From Gammaproteobacteria bacterium (GTDB lineage: Bacteria > Pseudomonadota > Gammaproteobacteria > SZUA-140), in the NCBI GenBank assembly GCA_016716465.1, contig JADJWH010000001.1, positions 1,364,001-1,428,000 on the forward strand: a DNA stretch of 64,000 nucleotides, read 5' to 3'. Positions 24,706-35,480 of the stretch are shown here, piece after piece. The notes beneath the pieces are model-generated. The model made no database searches. It worked only from the letters and a program-made list of their open reading frames with translations, and was not told where the DNA came from. How positions within the stretch are numbered: position 1 is the stretch's first letter; the number at the start of each line of letters is the position of its first letter. The position numbers and the translations under genes were made by a program.

Positions 24706-25299
24706 ATGCACCCATTGCATAACCTGTTCGACAACAACCGACGCTGGGCGCAGCGCATGACGCGCGTCGATCCCGATTTCTTCAGGCAGCTGACCGAACA
24801 GCAGTCGCCCGAGTACCTGTGGATCGGCTGCTCCGACAGCCGCGTGCCCGCCAACGAGATCGTCGGGCTGCCGCCGGGCGAGCTGTTCGTCCACCGCAAC
24901 GTGGCCAATATTGTAATCCACACCGACATCAATTGCCTTTCGGTCCTGCAGTACGCGGTGGACGTGCTGGGCGTTAAACATATCATCGTGTGCGGGCACT
25001 ACGGCTGCGGCGGGGTCAGGGCGGCGCTGGAGGACAAGGCGCACGGCCTGATCGACAACTGGATCCACAACGTGCGCGAGATCTACGAACTGCACCGCGA
25101 GCGCATCGACGCGGAGACGGACGCCGCGCGGCGGCTCGCCCAGATGTGCGAACTCAACGTGATGGAACAGGCGAAGAAGGTCTACCGCACGACCATCGTC
25201 CAGCAGGCGCTGCAACGCGGCCAGCCCCTGAGCATACACGGCCTGATCTACGACATCGCGGACGGCATCCTCAAGGACCTCGAGGTGCGCTTCCCCTGA
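24706..25299 (+). CDS. can: Beta-class carbonic anhydrase
   Basis: Reversibly hydrates CO2 to bicarbonate, feeding carboxylases such as PEP carboxylase (encoded at 31.2 kb) and acetyl-CoA carboxylase. The 197-residue protein has the zinc ligands and catalytic dyad of the beta class: Cys42, Asp44 and Arg46 in WIGCSDSRVP, and His98 and Cys101 in VCGHYGCGG. It resembles E. coli Can more than cyanobacterial carboxysomal forms. It is convergent with pgi. Confidence 0.95.
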   Translation: MHPLHNLFDNNRRWAQRMTRVDPDFFRQLTEQQSPEYLWIGCSDSRVPANEIVGLPPGELFVHRNVANIVIHTDINCLSVLQYAVDVLGVKHIIVCGHYGCGGVRAALEDKAHGLIDNWIHNVREIYELHRERIDAETDAARRLAQMCELNVMEQAKKVYRTTIVQQALQRGQPLSIHGLIYDIADGILKDLEVRFP

Positions 25300-25322
25300 C
25301 CTCCCGGAAACGCTCCGCGGGG

Positions 25323-26963
25323 CTACTTCAGCGACTTGTAGTGGTTGATCAGCCCGCGGGTCGAGGCATCGTGGGTCTGCACGGGTGCCGTGCCGCCGAG
25401 TTCCGGCAGGATCGACGAGGCGAGCTGCTTGCCGAGCTCCACGCCCCACTGATCGAAGGAGTTGATATTCCAGATCACGCCCTGGGTGAAGATCTTGTGC
25501 TCGTACAGCGCCAGCAGCATGCCCAGCGTGTACGGCGTTAGGCTGCGAAACAGGATCGAATTGGTCGGGCGGTTGCCCTCGAACACCTTGTGCGGAATCA
25601 GGCGTTCGGCCGCCTCGCCGCGGATGCCCGCCGCCTCCAGCTCGGCACGCACCTCGTCCGCCGTCTTGCCGCGCATCAGCGCCTCGGTCTGGGCGAAGAA
25701 GTTCGACAGCAGGATGCTGTGGTGCGCGCCGACCGGGTTGTGCGAACGCGCGGGGGCGATGAAATCCGCCGGCACCAGCGCGGTGCCCTGGTGGATCAGC
25801 TGATAGAACGCGTGCTGGCCGTTGGTCCCCGGCTCACCCCAGATGACCGGACCGGTGGCGTAATCGACCGTCGCGCCGCCGCGGTCGACATGCTTCCCGT
25901 TGCTCTCCATGTCGGCCTGCTGCAGATAGGCCGGCAGCCGCTCCAGATACTGGTCATAGGGCAGAATCGCGTGACTGCGGACGCCGAAGAAATTGTTGTA
26001 CCAGACGCCGAGCAGGCCGAGAACCGCGGGAATGTTGCGCTCCAGCGGCGCCGTGCGGTAATGCTCGTCCATGGCATGGGCGCCTTCCAGCAACAGCTCG
26101 AAGTTGTCCATGCCGATCGCGATCGCGATGGACAGCCCGATCGCGCTCCACAGCGAATAGCGCCCGCCGACCCAGTCCCAGAACTCGAACATGTTGGCGG
26201 TGTCGATGCCGAAGGCGGCGACCTCGCGGGCGTTGGTCGACAGCGCCACGAAGTGCTTGGCGATGGCGCCCTCGTCGCCGCTCGACTGCACGAACCAGTC
26301 GCGCGCGGTGCGCGCGTTGGCGAGCGTCTCCTGGGTGGTGAAGGTCTTCGATGAAATGATGAACAGCGTCTGTTCCGGCGGTTTCTGTTTCAGCGTCTCG
26401 ATGATGTGCGTGCCGTCGACATTGGAGACGAAGTGCACGCGCAGGCCGGTGCGGACGTAGGGTTTGAGCGCGCGTACCACCATCGCCGGCCCGAGGTCGG
26501 AGCCGCCGATGCCGATATTGACGACGTCGGTGATCTTCTTCCCGGTATAGCCCTTCCAGTCGCCGTTGCGCACGGCGTTGCTGAAGGTGCGCATCCTCGA
26601 CTGAACCGCGTGTATCCTCGGCATGACGTCGACGCCGTCGACGAGAACGGGGCGGCCGGAACGGTTGCGCAGGGCCGTGTGCAGCACTGCGCGATTCTCC
26701 GTGAAGTTGATCTTCTCGCCGCCGAACATGCGTCCGATCTGTTCCGGCAGGCCGGCCTGCCGCGCCAGCTCGGTGAGCAGACGCATGGTCTCGCCGGTGA
26801 CGCGGTTTTTCGAGTAATCGACCAGGAAGTCGCCGAGCCGGAGCGAGAAGGCCTCGAATCGCCGCGGATCGGCCTGGAACAGCTCGCGCATGTGCAGGTC
26901 CCTGACCTGACCGTAATGCGCCTCAAGGGCGCGCCAGGCGGCAGACTGCGTCAATCCTGACAT
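25323..26963 (-). CDS. pgi: Glucose-6-phosphate isomerase
   Basis: Interconverts glucose-6-phosphate and fructose-6-phosphate. The 546-residue protein shows [18 protein letters not shown], the [14 protein letters not shown] phosphate-binding loop and the C-terminal [14 protein letters not shown] with its active-site Gln/Lys. It is the last gene of a gnd-zwf-pgi operon, 9 bp after zwf. Confidence 0.97.
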   Translation of the reverse strand: MSGLTQSAAWRALEAHYGQVRDLHMRELFQADPRRFEAFSLRLGDFLVDYSKNRVTGETMRLLTELARQAGLPEQIGRMFGGEKINFTENRAVLHTALRNRSGRPVLVDGVDVMPRIHAVQSRMRTFSNAVRNGDWKGYTGKKITDVVNIGIGGSDLGPAMVVRALKPYVRTGLRVHFVSNVDGTHIIETLKQKPPEQTLFIISSKTFTTQETLANARTARDWFVQSSGDEGAIAKHFVALSTNAREVAAFGIDTANMFEFWDWVGGRYSLWSAIGLSIAIAIGMDNFELLLEGAHAMDEHYRTAPLERNIPAVLGLLGVWYNNFFGVRSHAILPYDQYLERLPAYLQQADMESNGKHVDRGGATVDYATGPVIWGEPGTNGQHAFYQLIHQGTALVPADFIAPARSHNPVGAHHSILLSNFFAQTEALMRGKTADEVRAELEAAGIRGEAAERLIPHKVFEGNRPTNSILFRSLTPYTLGMLLALYEHKIFTQGVIWNINSFDQWGVELGKQLASSILPELGGTAPVQTHDASTRGLINHYKSLK

Positions 26964-26972
26964 GAATAGATC

Positions 26973-28475
26973 CTAATAGGCCTCGGAGCTGACGTCACTT
27001 CCATCCAGGGAGAGCTTATGGCGCCAGAACTGGTCATCGCGGTCGAACAGCCGGTAGGTGCCGCGCGGCCCCCAGGTGCCGGCGGCGTAGGTGTTGATGA
27101 AGTCGCGCTCCATGGACCACACCTTGAGTATCGGATCGACCACGCGCCAGGCCCACTCGACCTCGTCGTAGCGCAGGAACAGGGAGTGGTCGCCCTTCAT
27201 GGTGTCGAGCAGCAGTTCCTCGTAGGCATCCGCCTCCTTGTCGTCCTTGGAACGGTAGCTGGCGTCCAGGCTGATGGTGCGCGTGCGCATCTCCAGGCCG
27301 TGCACCTTCACCTGGATCTCCATCTTCAGACACTCGTTCGGCTGGATACCCATCAGCAGCCAGTTCGGATTGATGCGCTCCAGTCGGGTGTTGCGAAACA
27401 GATGGTGCGGCGGCTCCTTGAAACGGATCGTGATAGCGGAACTCGCCTCGGCCATGCGCTTGCCGGTGCGCAGGTAAAACGGCACGCCGCGCCAACGCCA
27501 GTTGTCGACGTAGAGCTTGAGCGCGGCATAGGTCTCGGTGATGCTGGAGCGATCGACGCCCTCCTCCTCCAGGTAACCCGGCACCGCCTTGCCGTTGGAG
27601 GTCCCCTGCGCGTACTGGCCGCGAAAGGCGTGCGCGTGCACCGCGTTCTGGGTGATCGGCCGGATCGACTTCAGCACCTTGACCTTTTCGTCGCGCAGCG
27701 ATTCGGCGTCCATCATTGCCGGCGGCTCCATCGCCACCAGCGCGAGCAGCTGCATCAGATGGCTCTGCAGCATGTCGCGCAATGCGCCGGCACCCTCATA
27801 GTAGCCGGCCCGACCCTCGATGCCGCGCGTCTCCGAGTGCGTGATCTGCACGTGGTCGACATAGTCGCGATTCCACAACGGCTCCAGCAGCAGGTTGGCG
27901 AAACGGAACACCAGGATGTTCTGCACCGTGCCCTTGCCGAGATAATGATCGATGCGGAAGATCTGTTTCTCGTTCAGGTGACGCGCGATCCCCTGCTGCA
28001 GCGCCTGCGCGCTCAGCAGGTCGTAGCCGAAGGGTTTCTCGATCACCACGCGGCGCCAGCCGGCGCTCTGCTTGAGCAATCCGACTGCGCTCAGGTGTTC
28101 TATCGCCGGGCCGAAATCGGCCGGCGGTATCGCCATGTAAAAGACCACGTTGGGAGAGAACAGTCCATAGTTGGCGAGCTTCTCGCCGAGGCTGGCATAC
28201 GCCTGCGCGTCGTCGAAATTTCCCTGCGCGTAGTGCAGCCGGGCGCGGAAACGGTCGAAGGCGGACTGGTCGTACCCATGCGGATACTTCTCCGCGAGCA
28301 TCGTCGCGACCTCGTCGATCCAGCGCTCGTTGTTCCACTCGCGGCGCGCGAAGGCGACGATCGTCAGCTTCTCCGGCAACCGCCCCTCGACCTCGAGCGA
28401 GAACAGCGCCGGAACGAGCTTGATGCGCGTGAGATTGCCGGTCGCGCCGAAGATGACGAGCGTGCACGGATCCAT
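26973..28475 (-). CDS. zwf: Glucose-6-phosphate 1-dehydrogenase
   Basis: Oxidises glucose-6-phosphate to 6-phosphogluconolactone with NAD(P)+. The 500-residue protein begins [19 protein letters not shown] (GxxGxL nucleotide site) and has the catalytic [13 protein letters not shown] with its Asp-His pair. The start at 28475 is 6 nt after the gnd stop; the frame is open far upstream but that part is a shadow of gnd. Pgl is not encoded beside it. Confidence 0.97.
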   Translation of the reverse strand: MDPCTLVIFGATGNLTRIKLVPALFSLEVEGRLPEKLTIVAFARREWNNERWIDEVATMLAEKYPHGYDQSAFDRFRARLHYAQGNFDDAQAYASLGEKLANYGLFSPNVVFYMAIPPADFGPAIEHLSAVGLLKQSAGWRRVVIEKPFGYDLLSAQALQQGIARHLNEKQIFRIDHYLGKGTVQNILVFRFANLLLEPLWNRDYVDHVQITHSETRGIEGRAGYYEGAGALRDMLQSHLMQLLALVAMEPPAMMDAESLRDEKVKVLKSIRPITQNAVHAHAFRGQYAQGTSNGKAVPGYLEEEGVDRSSITETYAALKLYVDNWRWRGVPFYLRTGKRMAEASSAITIRFKEPPHHLFRNTRLERINPNWLLMGIQPNECLKMEIQVKVHGLEMRTRTISLDASYRSKDDKEADAYEELLLDTMKGDHSLFLRYDEVEWAWRVVDPILKVWSMERDFINTYAAGTWGPRGTYRLFDRDDQFWRHKLSLDGSDVSSEAY

Positions 28476-28480
28476 GGGGA

Positions 28481-29404
28481 TCAGTTTCCGTCCTTGTCCC
28501 GCGTGGTGATCGCATGGCCGCCGAAGGCATTGCGCATCACGGAGATCATCTTGTTGACGTAATCGCCACCGTGCTGGCTCGCGAAGCGCATGTGCAGCGC
28601 CAGGCTGATCACCGGCGCCGGCACGCCCTGGCTGATCGCTTCCATCACCGTCCAGCGCCCCTCGCCGGAATCGGCCACCACCGGCGCGATGGAATCGAAA
28701 CTTTGATCGCTGGCCAGGGCAGTGGCGGAGAGATCGAGCAGCCAGCTGCGCACGACGGAGCTGTGGCGCCAGAGCTCGGAGATCTGCGCCAGGTCGAGCG
28801 AGAATTCCTTCTTGCCGCGCAGCAGGGCGAAGCCTTCCGCATAGGCCTGCATCATGCCGTACTCGACGCCGTTGTGGATCATCTTGGTAAAATGCCCCGC
28901 GCCGCGCGGACCGACATGGGCCCAGCCCCGGTCCGGGGCGGGCGCGAGCGCCTTGAGGATCGGCTCGATCACCTTGACGTGGACCTTCTCGCCGCCGGCC
29001 ATCAGACAGTAGCCGTTGTCCAGCCCCCACACCCCGCCCGAGGTCCCGACGTCGACCAGTCCGATGCCGGACTGGGCCAGCATGGCGCCGCGGCGCTGGG
29101 TGTCCTTGTAGCTGGAATTGCCGCCGTCGATCACGATGTCGCCGGACGAGAGGCGCCGCTCCAGCTCCTTCATGGTCTTTTCGGTGGCGTCGCCGCTCGG
29201 CACCATGACCCAGACGACGCAGGGCGAATCGAGCCGCTTGACCAGGCCGCCGATGTTGGGCGCGCCGATCATGCCGACCTCGTCCACCAGCGCCTGCCGT
29301 TCTTCCTCACTCGGGCTGTAACCGACCACCTCGAAATCGGCCCGACGCAAGCGGCGCACCATGTTGCCACCCATCTTGCCCAGCCCAATGATGCCAAGTT
29401 TCAT
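28481..29404 (-). CDS. gnd: 6-phosphogluconate dehydrogenase, short (GndA/YqeC-like) form
   Basis: Decarboxylates 6-phosphogluconate to ribulose-5-phosphate. At 307 residues it is the short form (the E. coli enzyme is about 470), a subgroup often NAD+-dependent. The Rossmann motif is [13 protein letters not shown], followed by [30 protein letters not shown] and the catalytic [12 protein letters not shown]. It heads the operon with zwf and pgi. Cofactor preference is inferred from the subgroup, not seen directly. Confidence 0.93.
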   Translation of the reverse strand: MKLGIIGLGKMGGNMVRRLRRADFEVVGYSPSEEERQALVDEVGMIGAPNIGGLVKRLDSPCVVWVMVPSGDATEKTMKELERRLSSGDIVIDGGNSSYKDTQRRGAMLAQSGIGLVDVGTSGGVWGLDNGYCLMAGGEKVHVKVIEPILKALAPAPDRGWAHVGPRGAGHFTKMIHNGVEYGMMQAYAEGFALLRGKKEFSLDLAQISELWRHSSVVRSWLLDLSATALASDQSFDSIAPVVADSGEGRWTVMEAISQGVPAPVISLALHMRFASQHGGDYVNKMISVMRNAFGGHAITTRDKDGN

Positions 29405-29701
29405 CGTCCGGCTTCCTCTATAATGGTCGCCGCGGTTAACCGCGGCGAGAATTGAACTCTAAATTGATATATGGGATAACTGACCCTGGATTCACAACGC
29501 CCTGTCGCCTCCGGTCATGTCCGGCAATGTGTCCGTATGGTACCTGCGATGCAGGGAAAAGATAAACCGTCCCTGGAGATATCGACTCGCCCCGTATTTT
29601 ATTAAGCGGGCGACATCGAGGCGGAATACGGCCGGTGAACGGGCCGTCGTCAATCACGACAAACCATCATTCGAAGGCGGAAATCCTCCCACCATTCGGT
29701 C
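29405..29701. promoter_or_regulatory. Divergent intergenic region between gnd and glgA with a 22-bp palindrome
   Basis: This 297-bp gap must hold promoters for both directions. At 29427-29448 TCGCCGCGGTTAACCGCGGCGA is a perfect 22-bp palindrome, 23 bp before the gnd ATG. CATTATAG (minus strand) lies between the palindrome and the ATG and could be a -10. The rest is AT-richer than its flanks and shows no ORF I trust. Confidence 0.5.
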
Positions 29702-31180
29702 ATGAGCGTCAATAAGATCCTGTTCGTCACCAGCGAGATCCACCCCCTGATCAAGACCGGCGGCCTGGCGGATGTCTCGGCCAGCCTGCCGAAGGCGATC
29801 AAGGCGTTGCGGCGCGACATCCGCATCCTGCTCCCCGCCTATCGCAGCGTGCTGGCCTCCGTCGGCCCGACCCAGGAGATCGCCGTGTTCCCGTGCCCCC
29901 CGGCCGGTGAGCCGGTGCGCCTGCTCGAGACCCATCTGCCGGGCACCTCCATCAGGATCTGGCTGGTCCATTCGCCAGCCCACTTCGACCGCGACGGCGG
30001 CCCCTATCTCGGTCCCGACGGCCGCGACTGGCCGGACAACGCCGAACGCTTCACGGTGTTCGCCCGCGCGGCGGAAGCCGTCGCCCTCGACCGGGTCGGC
30101 CTGTCCTGGCGCCCCGAGCTGGTGCACTGCAACGACTGGCAGGGCGGGCTCGCCGTCGCCCTGTTGACGCGTCACCCGGCGCGCCCCGCCACGCTGTTCA
30201 CGATCCACAACCTCGCCTATCAGGGGCTGTTTCCGGCCGCGACCTTCCATCGGCTGGGACTGCCGCCCGAGCTGTGGTCGATGCATGGGCTGGAATTCTA
30301 CGGCCAGATCTCCTTCATCAAGGGCGGTATCGCCTACGCCGACATGATCAGCACGGTAAGCCCACAATACGCGCAGGAGATCTGCACGCCGGAATTCGGC
30401 TGCGGACTCGAGAACCTGCTGCAGCACCGTTCCGACCGCCTCGTCGGCATCCTCAACGGGGCCGACTACAAGGAATGGAATCCGGCCAAGGACCCGCTGA
30501 TCCCGCAGAGATATAACGCCTTCAGCCTGCACAAGAAGCCGGTCAACAAGGCCGCCCTGCAACAGCATTTCGGGCTGGCGGTCGACGACACGGTGCCGCT
30601 CGTCGGCATGATCGGCCGGCTGGCCGAACAGAAAGGCTTCGACCTCATGCTCGCGGCCCTGCCCCAACTCCTGCGCCAGCCGGTGCAACTGGTCGTGCTC
30701 GGCAGCGGCGACCGGCAGCTCGAAGAGCGCTTGCGCCTGGCGGTCGCCTCCCATCCCGGCCGGGTGGCGGCCCACTACGGCTACAGCGAGGCGCTCGCGC
30801 ACCAGATCGAGGCGGGCGCGGACATCTTCCTGATGCCGTCCCGCTACGAACCCTGCGGTCTCAACCAGATCTACAGCCTGCGCTACGGCACGGTCCCCGT
30901 GGTGCACCGCACCGGCGGCCTCGCCAATACCGTGGTCGACGCGACCGACGAGACCCTGCGGCGCGGATCGGCGACCGGATTCATCTTCGACGAACCGACC
31001 CCCGCCGCCCTGCTCGCCGCGCTCGGCCGGGCACTGGCCTGCTACCGGCAGCCGCGCGCCTGGAAGCGTCTGGCCTACATCGGCATGCAGCAGGAGTTCG
31101 GCTGGCGCCAGAGCGCGCACCAGTACGCGGAGTTGTATCAGCGCACCGCGACACTCGCCGCCGCGCAAGCGCGCGGTTGA
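29702..31180 (+). CDS. glgA: Glycogen synthase (ADP-glucose type)
   Basis: Extends alpha-1,4-glucan chains from ADP-glucose. The 492-residue GT5 protein has the N-terminal KTGGLADV motif, ELVHCNDWQGGLA, and the C-terminal FLMPSRYEPCGLNQIYSLRYGT donor-binding block. No other glg genes adjoin it, but pgm (7.5 kb) provides glucose-1-phosphate. ppc starts 23 bp downstream on the same strand. Confidence 0.96.
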   Translation: MSVNKILFVTSEIHPLIKTGGLADVSASLPKAIKALRRDIRILLPAYRSVLASVGPTQEIAVFPCPPAGEPVRLLETHLPGTSIRIWLVHSPAHFDRDGGPYLGPDGRDWPDNAERFTVFARAAEAVALDRVGLSWRPELVHCNDWQGGLAVALLTRHPARPATLFTIHNLAYQGLFPAATFHRLGLPPELWSMHGLEFYGQISFIKGGIAYADMISTVSPQYAQEICTPEFGCGLENLLQHRSDRLVGILNGADYKEWNPAKDPLIPQRYNAFSLHKKPVNKAALQQHFGLAVDDTVPLVGMIGRLAEQKGFDLMLAALPQLLRQPVQLVVLGSGDRQLEERLRLAVASHPGRVAAHYGYSEALAHQIEAGADIFLMPSRYEPCGLNQIYSLRYGTVPVVHRTGGLANTVVDATDETLRRGSATGFIFDEPTPAALLAALGRALACYRQPRAWKRLAYIGMQQEFGWRQSAHQYAELYQRTATLAAAQARG

Positions 31181-31203
31181 TCGGCTATAATGCGCCCTGC
31201 CTT

Positions 31204-34056
31204 ATGAACAAGACCGCCATCGAAAAGCACGCCGCGCGCCTGACCCGCAAGGACGCGAGAATGGCCGTGCACGACCAGAGGCTGCGCGCGCGCGTCAAGC
31301 TGTTCGGCAATCTGCTCGGCAAGGTGCTGCATGCGCAGGCGGGCGGCCGCGTGTTCACCGCGGTCGAGACGCTGCGCAAGGGCTACATCCAGCTGCACCG
31401 GGAGGAGTCGCAGCGCAAGCGCGCCGCGCTCACCCGGCTCATCCGCCGGCTCGACCCCGAGATCATCACCCACGTGGTACGCGCCTTCAGCAGCTATTTC
31501 AGCCTCGTGAACCTGGCTGAGGAGGTGTTCCAGCACCAGCTGCGCCAGCGTCAGCGCCGCGTCGGGAAACCGCTGTGGACCGGCTCCTTCGAGGAGGCCC
31601 TGCGCGGATTCCGCCGCGACCGCATCAGCGCCGCCCAGCTCCAGAGCGTGCTCGACCGGCTGAGCTACAACCCGGTGATCACCGCGCATCCCACCGAGGC
31701 GAAGCGGCACACCATCATGCAGATCCTGCGCCGCATCTTCGTGACCAGCCAGCAGCTCGACGACACGCAACTGTCGCGGGAGGAGCGCGAGGATGTGCAC
31801 CGCGTGCTGGAGGCCGAGATCCAGACGCTGTGGAAGACCGACGAGGTGCGCGGTCAGAAGCCCAACGTGATCGGCGAGATCCGTCACGGCATCTACTATT
31901 TCCAGGACAGCCTGTTCCAGGCGGTGCCGGCGATGTACCGGGAACTGGAAGCGACCATCGACCGCGTCTACGGCGATGAGGACGGAAACGGTGCCGGGAT
32001 CTCCCTTCCCAGCTTCATCCGCTTCGGTTCCTGGGTCGGCGGCGACCGCGACGGCAACCCCAACGTGACCCCGGATGTGACGGCGGTCGCCGTGCGCCTG
32101 CACGCCATCGCCGCCATCCAGGAATATCTGCCGCGGGTGACCCAGCTCGGTCATGAGCTGACGCAGTCGAAGCTGCTCTGCTCGCCGTCCACCGCGCTGC
32201 TCGCCAGCCTCGACGACGACGAACGTTACGCCGAGCCGGCCCTGGAGGACGCGGACCGCTTCCGCGACGAACCGTACCGGCGCAAGCTTTACATCATGCG
32301 CTACCGGCTGCAGCAGATGCTGAACCACACGCGGCGCCGGCTCGAGGGAGAGGACGACTCCCCGCCGCGCGCGGCCTACGACAGCTCGAACCAGCTGCTG
32401 CGCGACCTGTACCTGATCCGCGACTCCCTGTGCGGCCATGGCGACCACAACATCGCCGAGTTCGGTCTGAAGGACCTGATCCGTCTGGTGGAGACCTTCG
32501 GATTCTTTCTGGTCCAGCTCGATCTGCGCCAGGAATCCTCGCGCCACACCGACGCGGTCGCCGAGCTGCTGAAGGCCGCCGATGACACCGAATACGGCGA
32601 GCTCGACGAAAGCGGCCGCGTCAGACTGCTGTCGCGCCTGCTCGAGCGCGACCCCCTGCACGTCGACCACAGGGCGCTGACGCCGCCCACGCGCGAGACA
32701 CTGGAGGTGTTCGAGGTCATGGCCTCCATGCGCACGGAGGTGAGCGCCGAGGCCTTCGGCAGCTACGTGATCTCGATGACGCACTCGGCCAGCCACGTCA
32801 TGGAAGTGATGTTCCTCGCGCGCCAGGCCCGGCTGCTGGGTCGCAACCACGACGGCTCATGGTTCTGCCACCTGAGCGTCTCGCCCCTGTTCGAGACCAT
32901 CGACGACCTCAACCGCATCGAACCGGTGATGCGCGACCTGTTCAACAGCCCGACCTACATGGCGCTGCTGAAGGCGGCGGGCAATGTGCAGGAGATCATG
33001 CTGGGCTACTCCGACTCGTGCAAGGACGGTGGCATCCTGGCCTCCTCGTGGGCCCTGTATCAGGCCCAGATCAAGATCACCGCGCTCACCGCCCAGCACC
33101 GCATCGAATGCCGGCTGTTCCACGGCCGCGGCGGCACCATCGGACGCGGCGGCGGACCGACCCACGAGTCGATCCTGTCCCAGCCGCCCGGCACCGTGCA
33201 GGGCCGTATCAAGTTCACCGAACAGGGCGAGATGGTCTCCTACAAGTACAGCAACAAGGAGACCGCCATCTACGAACTCGGTGTCGGCGTGACCGGCCTG
33301 CTCAAGGCGAGCAAGAGCCTGGTGCAGCCCGTTAAGAAGGTCAGCCGCCGTCACAGCCAGATCATGGACGAGCTCGCCGGCCTCGGCGAAGCCGCCTACC
33401 GCCGGCTGGTGGACGAGACGCCGGGGCTGCTCGACTATTTCTACGACGCCACGCCGGTCAACGAGATCGGCCTGCTCAACATCGGCTCGCGTCCCAGTCA
33501 TCGCCGCAAGACCGATCGCACCAAATCCTCGATTCGCGCCATCCCCTGGGTGTTCGGCTGGGCGCAGTCGCGCCACACGATCCCGGCCTGGTACGGCATC
33601 GGCTCCGCGCTGCAGCAATGGTGCGAGGACGATACCAAGCGCCTCGAGGAGCTGCGCACGATGTACCGCCAGTGGCCGTTCTTCCGCGCGCTGCTCAGCA
33701 ATACCCAGATGTCGCTGTTCAAGGCGGACATGACGATCGCGGGGGAATACGCCGAACTGTGCGGCGACGGCAAGCTGGCGGCGAAGATCTACGGCATGAT
33801 CAGCGAGGAATACCGTCGCACCGTCGTCCACACTCTCGCCGTCGCGAAGGCGAAACAGCTGATCGAGGAAAACCCGGCGCTGGCGCTGTCACTGTCGCGC
33901 CGCAACCCTTATCTCGACCCGCTCAGCCACATCCAGATCACTCTGCTGAAGCGCTGCCGCGACCCCGAGCTGGGCGCGAAGGAGCGGGACATCTGGCTCA
34001 ATCCGCTGCTGCGCTCGATCAACGCGATCGCGGCCGGCATGCGCAATACCGGCTGA
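31204..34056 (+). CDS. ppc: Phosphoenolpyruvate carboxylase
   Basis: Carboxylates PEP with bicarbonate to oxaloacetate, an anaplerotic reaction. The 950-residue protein has the catalytic VITAHPTEAKRHTI (His of the TAHPT motif), GSWVGGDRDGNPNVT, LGYSDSCKDGG and the glycine-rich HGRGGTIGRGGGP. The C-terminus ends RNTG, the usual Ppc terminus. The upstream open frame adds nine residues without support, so the ATG at 31204 is chosen. Confidence 0.97.
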   Translation: MNKTAIEKHAARLTRKDARMAVHDQRLRARVKLFGNLLGKVLHAQAGGRVFTAVETLRKGYIQLHREESQRKRAALTRLIRRLDPEIITHVVRAFSSYFSLVNLAEEVFQHQLRQRQRRVGKPLWTGSFEEALRGFRRDRISAAQLQSVLDRLSYNPVITAHPTEAKRHTIMQILRRIFVTSQQLDDTQLSREEREDVHRVLEAEIQTLWKTDEVRGQKPNVIGEIRHGIYYFQDSLFQAVPAMYRELEATIDRVYGDEDGNGAGISLPSFIRFGSWVGGDRDGNPNVTPDVTAVAVRLHAIAAIQEYLPRVTQLGHELTQSKLLCSPSTALLASLDDDERYAEPALEDADRFRDEPYRRKLYIMRYRLQQMLNHTRRRLEGEDDSPPRAAYDSSNQLLRDLYLIRDSLCGHGDHNIAEFGLKDLIRLVETFGFFLVQLDLRQESSRHTDAVAELLKAADDTEYGELDESGRVRLLSRLLERDPLHVDHRALTPPTRETLEVFEVMASMRTEVSAEAFGSYVISMTHSASHVMEVMFLARQARLLGRNHDGSWFCHLSVSPLFETIDDLNRIEPVMRDLFNSPTYMALLKAAGNVQEIMLGYSDSCKDGGILASSWALYQAQIKITALTAQHRIECRLFHGRGGTIGRGGGPTHESILSQPPGTVQGRIKFTEQGEMVSYKYSNKETAIYELGVGVTGLLKASKSLVQPVKKVSRRHSQIMDELAGLGEAAYRRLVDETPGLLDYFYDATPVNEIGLLNIGSRPSHRRKTDRTKSSIRAIPWVFGWAQSRHTIPAWYGIGSALQQWCEDDTKRLEELRTMYRQWPFFRALLSNTQMSLFKADMTIAGEYAELCGDGKLAAKIYGMISEEYRRTVVHTLAVAKAKQLIEENPALALSLSRRNPYLDPLSHIQITLLKRCRDPELGAKERDIWLNPLLRSINAIAAGMRNTG

Positions 34057-34112
34057 GACCCGCCGCACGCGCGCGGGACGGCGGGACTGTCGGAATACTA
34101 CTCGGGAAAGAG

Positions 34113-34128
34113 GCCGGCGGCCGCCGGC
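34113..34128. terminator. GC-rich palindrome between convergent ppc and panD
   Basis: GCCGGCGGCCGCCGGC is a perfect 16-bp palindrome abutting the panD stop. On the minus strand it is followed by CTCTTTCC, a poor U-tract. It may be a weak terminator for panD and a barrier for ppc transcripts. Confidence 0.4.
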
Positions 34129-34509
34129 TCAGGCGACCTGACGCGGGATATGGTTCCGCGTGTGGGTGATCCGGTTGTGTTCGTCCACGTATACCAGGGT
34201 CGGCTTGTGGTTGGCCAGTTCCTGGGCGTTCAGGGTCGCATAGATGCAGATGATGACGCGGTCGCCGGGAGAGGCCTTGTGCGCGGCCGCGCCGTTCACC
34301 GAGATGATGCCGGAGTCGCGTTCCGCGCGGATCGCGTAGGTCGTGAAGCGCTCGCCGTTCGCGAGGTTGTAGACCTGGATCTGCTCGAACTCGAGGATAC
34401 CCGCGGCCTCCAGCAGGGCCTCGTCGATCGCCATCGAACCTTCGTACTCCAGCTCGGAGTGGGTAACCCGCGCGCGGTGGAGTTTTGCCTTCAGTAAGGT
34501 GCGTTGCAT
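34129..34509 (-). CDS. panD: Aspartate 1-decarboxylase (pyruvoyl proenzyme)
   Basis: Makes beta-alanine from aspartate for pantothenate synthesis. The 126-residue proenzyme has the self-cleavage site Gly24-Ser25 in EYEGSMAID, which yields the pyruvoyl cofactor. The conserved [23 protein letters not shown] block follows. It lies about 115 bp downstream of panC on the same strand, separated by an AT-richer gap that may contain its own promoter. Confidence 0.97.
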   Translation of the reverse strand: MQRTLLKAKLHRARVTHSELEYEGSMAIDEALLEAAGILEFEQIQVYNLANGERFTTYAIRAERDSGIISVNGAAAHKASPGDRVIICIYATLNAQELANHKPTLVYVDEHNRITHTRNHIPRQVA

Positions 34510-34625
34510 CTAGCGATTCGCCTTTAACCGGTTAACAGCATGTGCTGCATAAAATTTCCGTGGATTTTAGCATCCCGCGGGCGGGATACAAACTCGCCAC
34601 GGAAAAAGCCTTGCAGCAATGGGAG

Positions 34626-35480
34626 TTAGGCCAATAAGGTGAGACCGACATTATCAATCAGGCGGGCCCTGCCGAGATGCGCCGCCGCCAGCACGCGCAG
34701 GTCGCGATCGGCCGGTCCCGCCGGCTCCAGATCGTTGGCCCGCCTCACGCCGAGGTACTCGGGCCGGAAACCGGCCGCCTCCAGCGCTCGCAACGCGGAC
34801 GCCTCCAGCGCGGAATAATCGCGCCGCCCCACAAGGATCTCGTCGCGCACCGCGCACAGGGCGCGGTACAGCTCCGGCGCCCGGCGGCGCTCGGCCGGCG
34901 CGAGATAGCGGTTGCGTGAGCTGTACGCCAGGCCATCCTCCTCGCGCACGGTCGCGACGCCGACGACGCGGAGCGGAAGATGGAGATCCTCGACCAGGCG
35001 CCGTATGACCAGCAACTGCTGATAATCCTTCTCGCCGAACACGGCCGCATCGGGCCGGACCAGGTTGAACAGCGCCGCGACGACGGTCGCGACGCCGGTG
35101 AAATGCCCGGGACGGAACGCGCCGCACAGGATCGTGGACAGACCGGGGACCTCGATCCGGGTCGCCGCCGCCATGCCGCGCGGATAGATCTCCGCGGCGG
35201 CGGGCATGAACAGGGCGTCGACGGCGGCCGCGTCCAGCAGCGCGCGGTCCTCCTCCGGCGTACGCGGATACGCCGCGAGGTCCGCGCCATCGTTGAACTG
35301 CAGCGGATTGACGAAGACGCTGACGACGACGCGCCCGGCCAGCGCGCGCGCCGCATGCACCAGCTCCAGATGCCCGGCGTGCAGGTTTCCCATCGTGGGC
35401 ACGAAGGCGATCGACTCCCCGGCGCGCCGCCAGCGGCCGGTGAGTTCCCCGATCTCCTCGCCCGTGACGGCTGCCAGCAT
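34626..35480 (-). CDS. panC: Pantothenate synthetase
   Basis: Condenses pantoate and beta-alanine using ATP. The 284-residue protein has the HxGH motif in PTMGNLHAGHLELV, SVFVNPLQFNDGADL and FGEKDYQQL. SSRNRYLAP corresponds to the KMSKS-like loop. The ATG at 35480 overlaps the last base of the panB stop, so panB and panC are coupled. Codons upstream of that ATG in the same frame are a shadow of panB. Confidence 0.96.
   Translation of the reverse strand: MLAAVTGEEIGELTGRWRRAGESIAFVPTMGNLHAGHLELVHAARALAGRVVVSVFVNPLQFNDGADLAAYPRTPEEDRALLDAAAVDALFMPAAAEIYPRGMAAATRIEVPGLSTILCGAFRPGHFTGVATVVAALFNLVRPDAAVFGEKDYQQLLVIRRLVEDLHLPLRVVGVATVREEDGLAYSSRNRYLAPAERRRAPELYRALCAVRDEILVGRRDYSALEASALRALEAAGFRPEYLGVRRANDLEPAGPADRDLRVLAAAHLGRARLIDNVGLTLLA

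Noticed and set aside
34113..34128. A strong bidirectional terminator at the ppc-panD junction
   Set aside because: The palindrome is perfect but neither side has a proper U-tract, so I list it only as a weak candidate.
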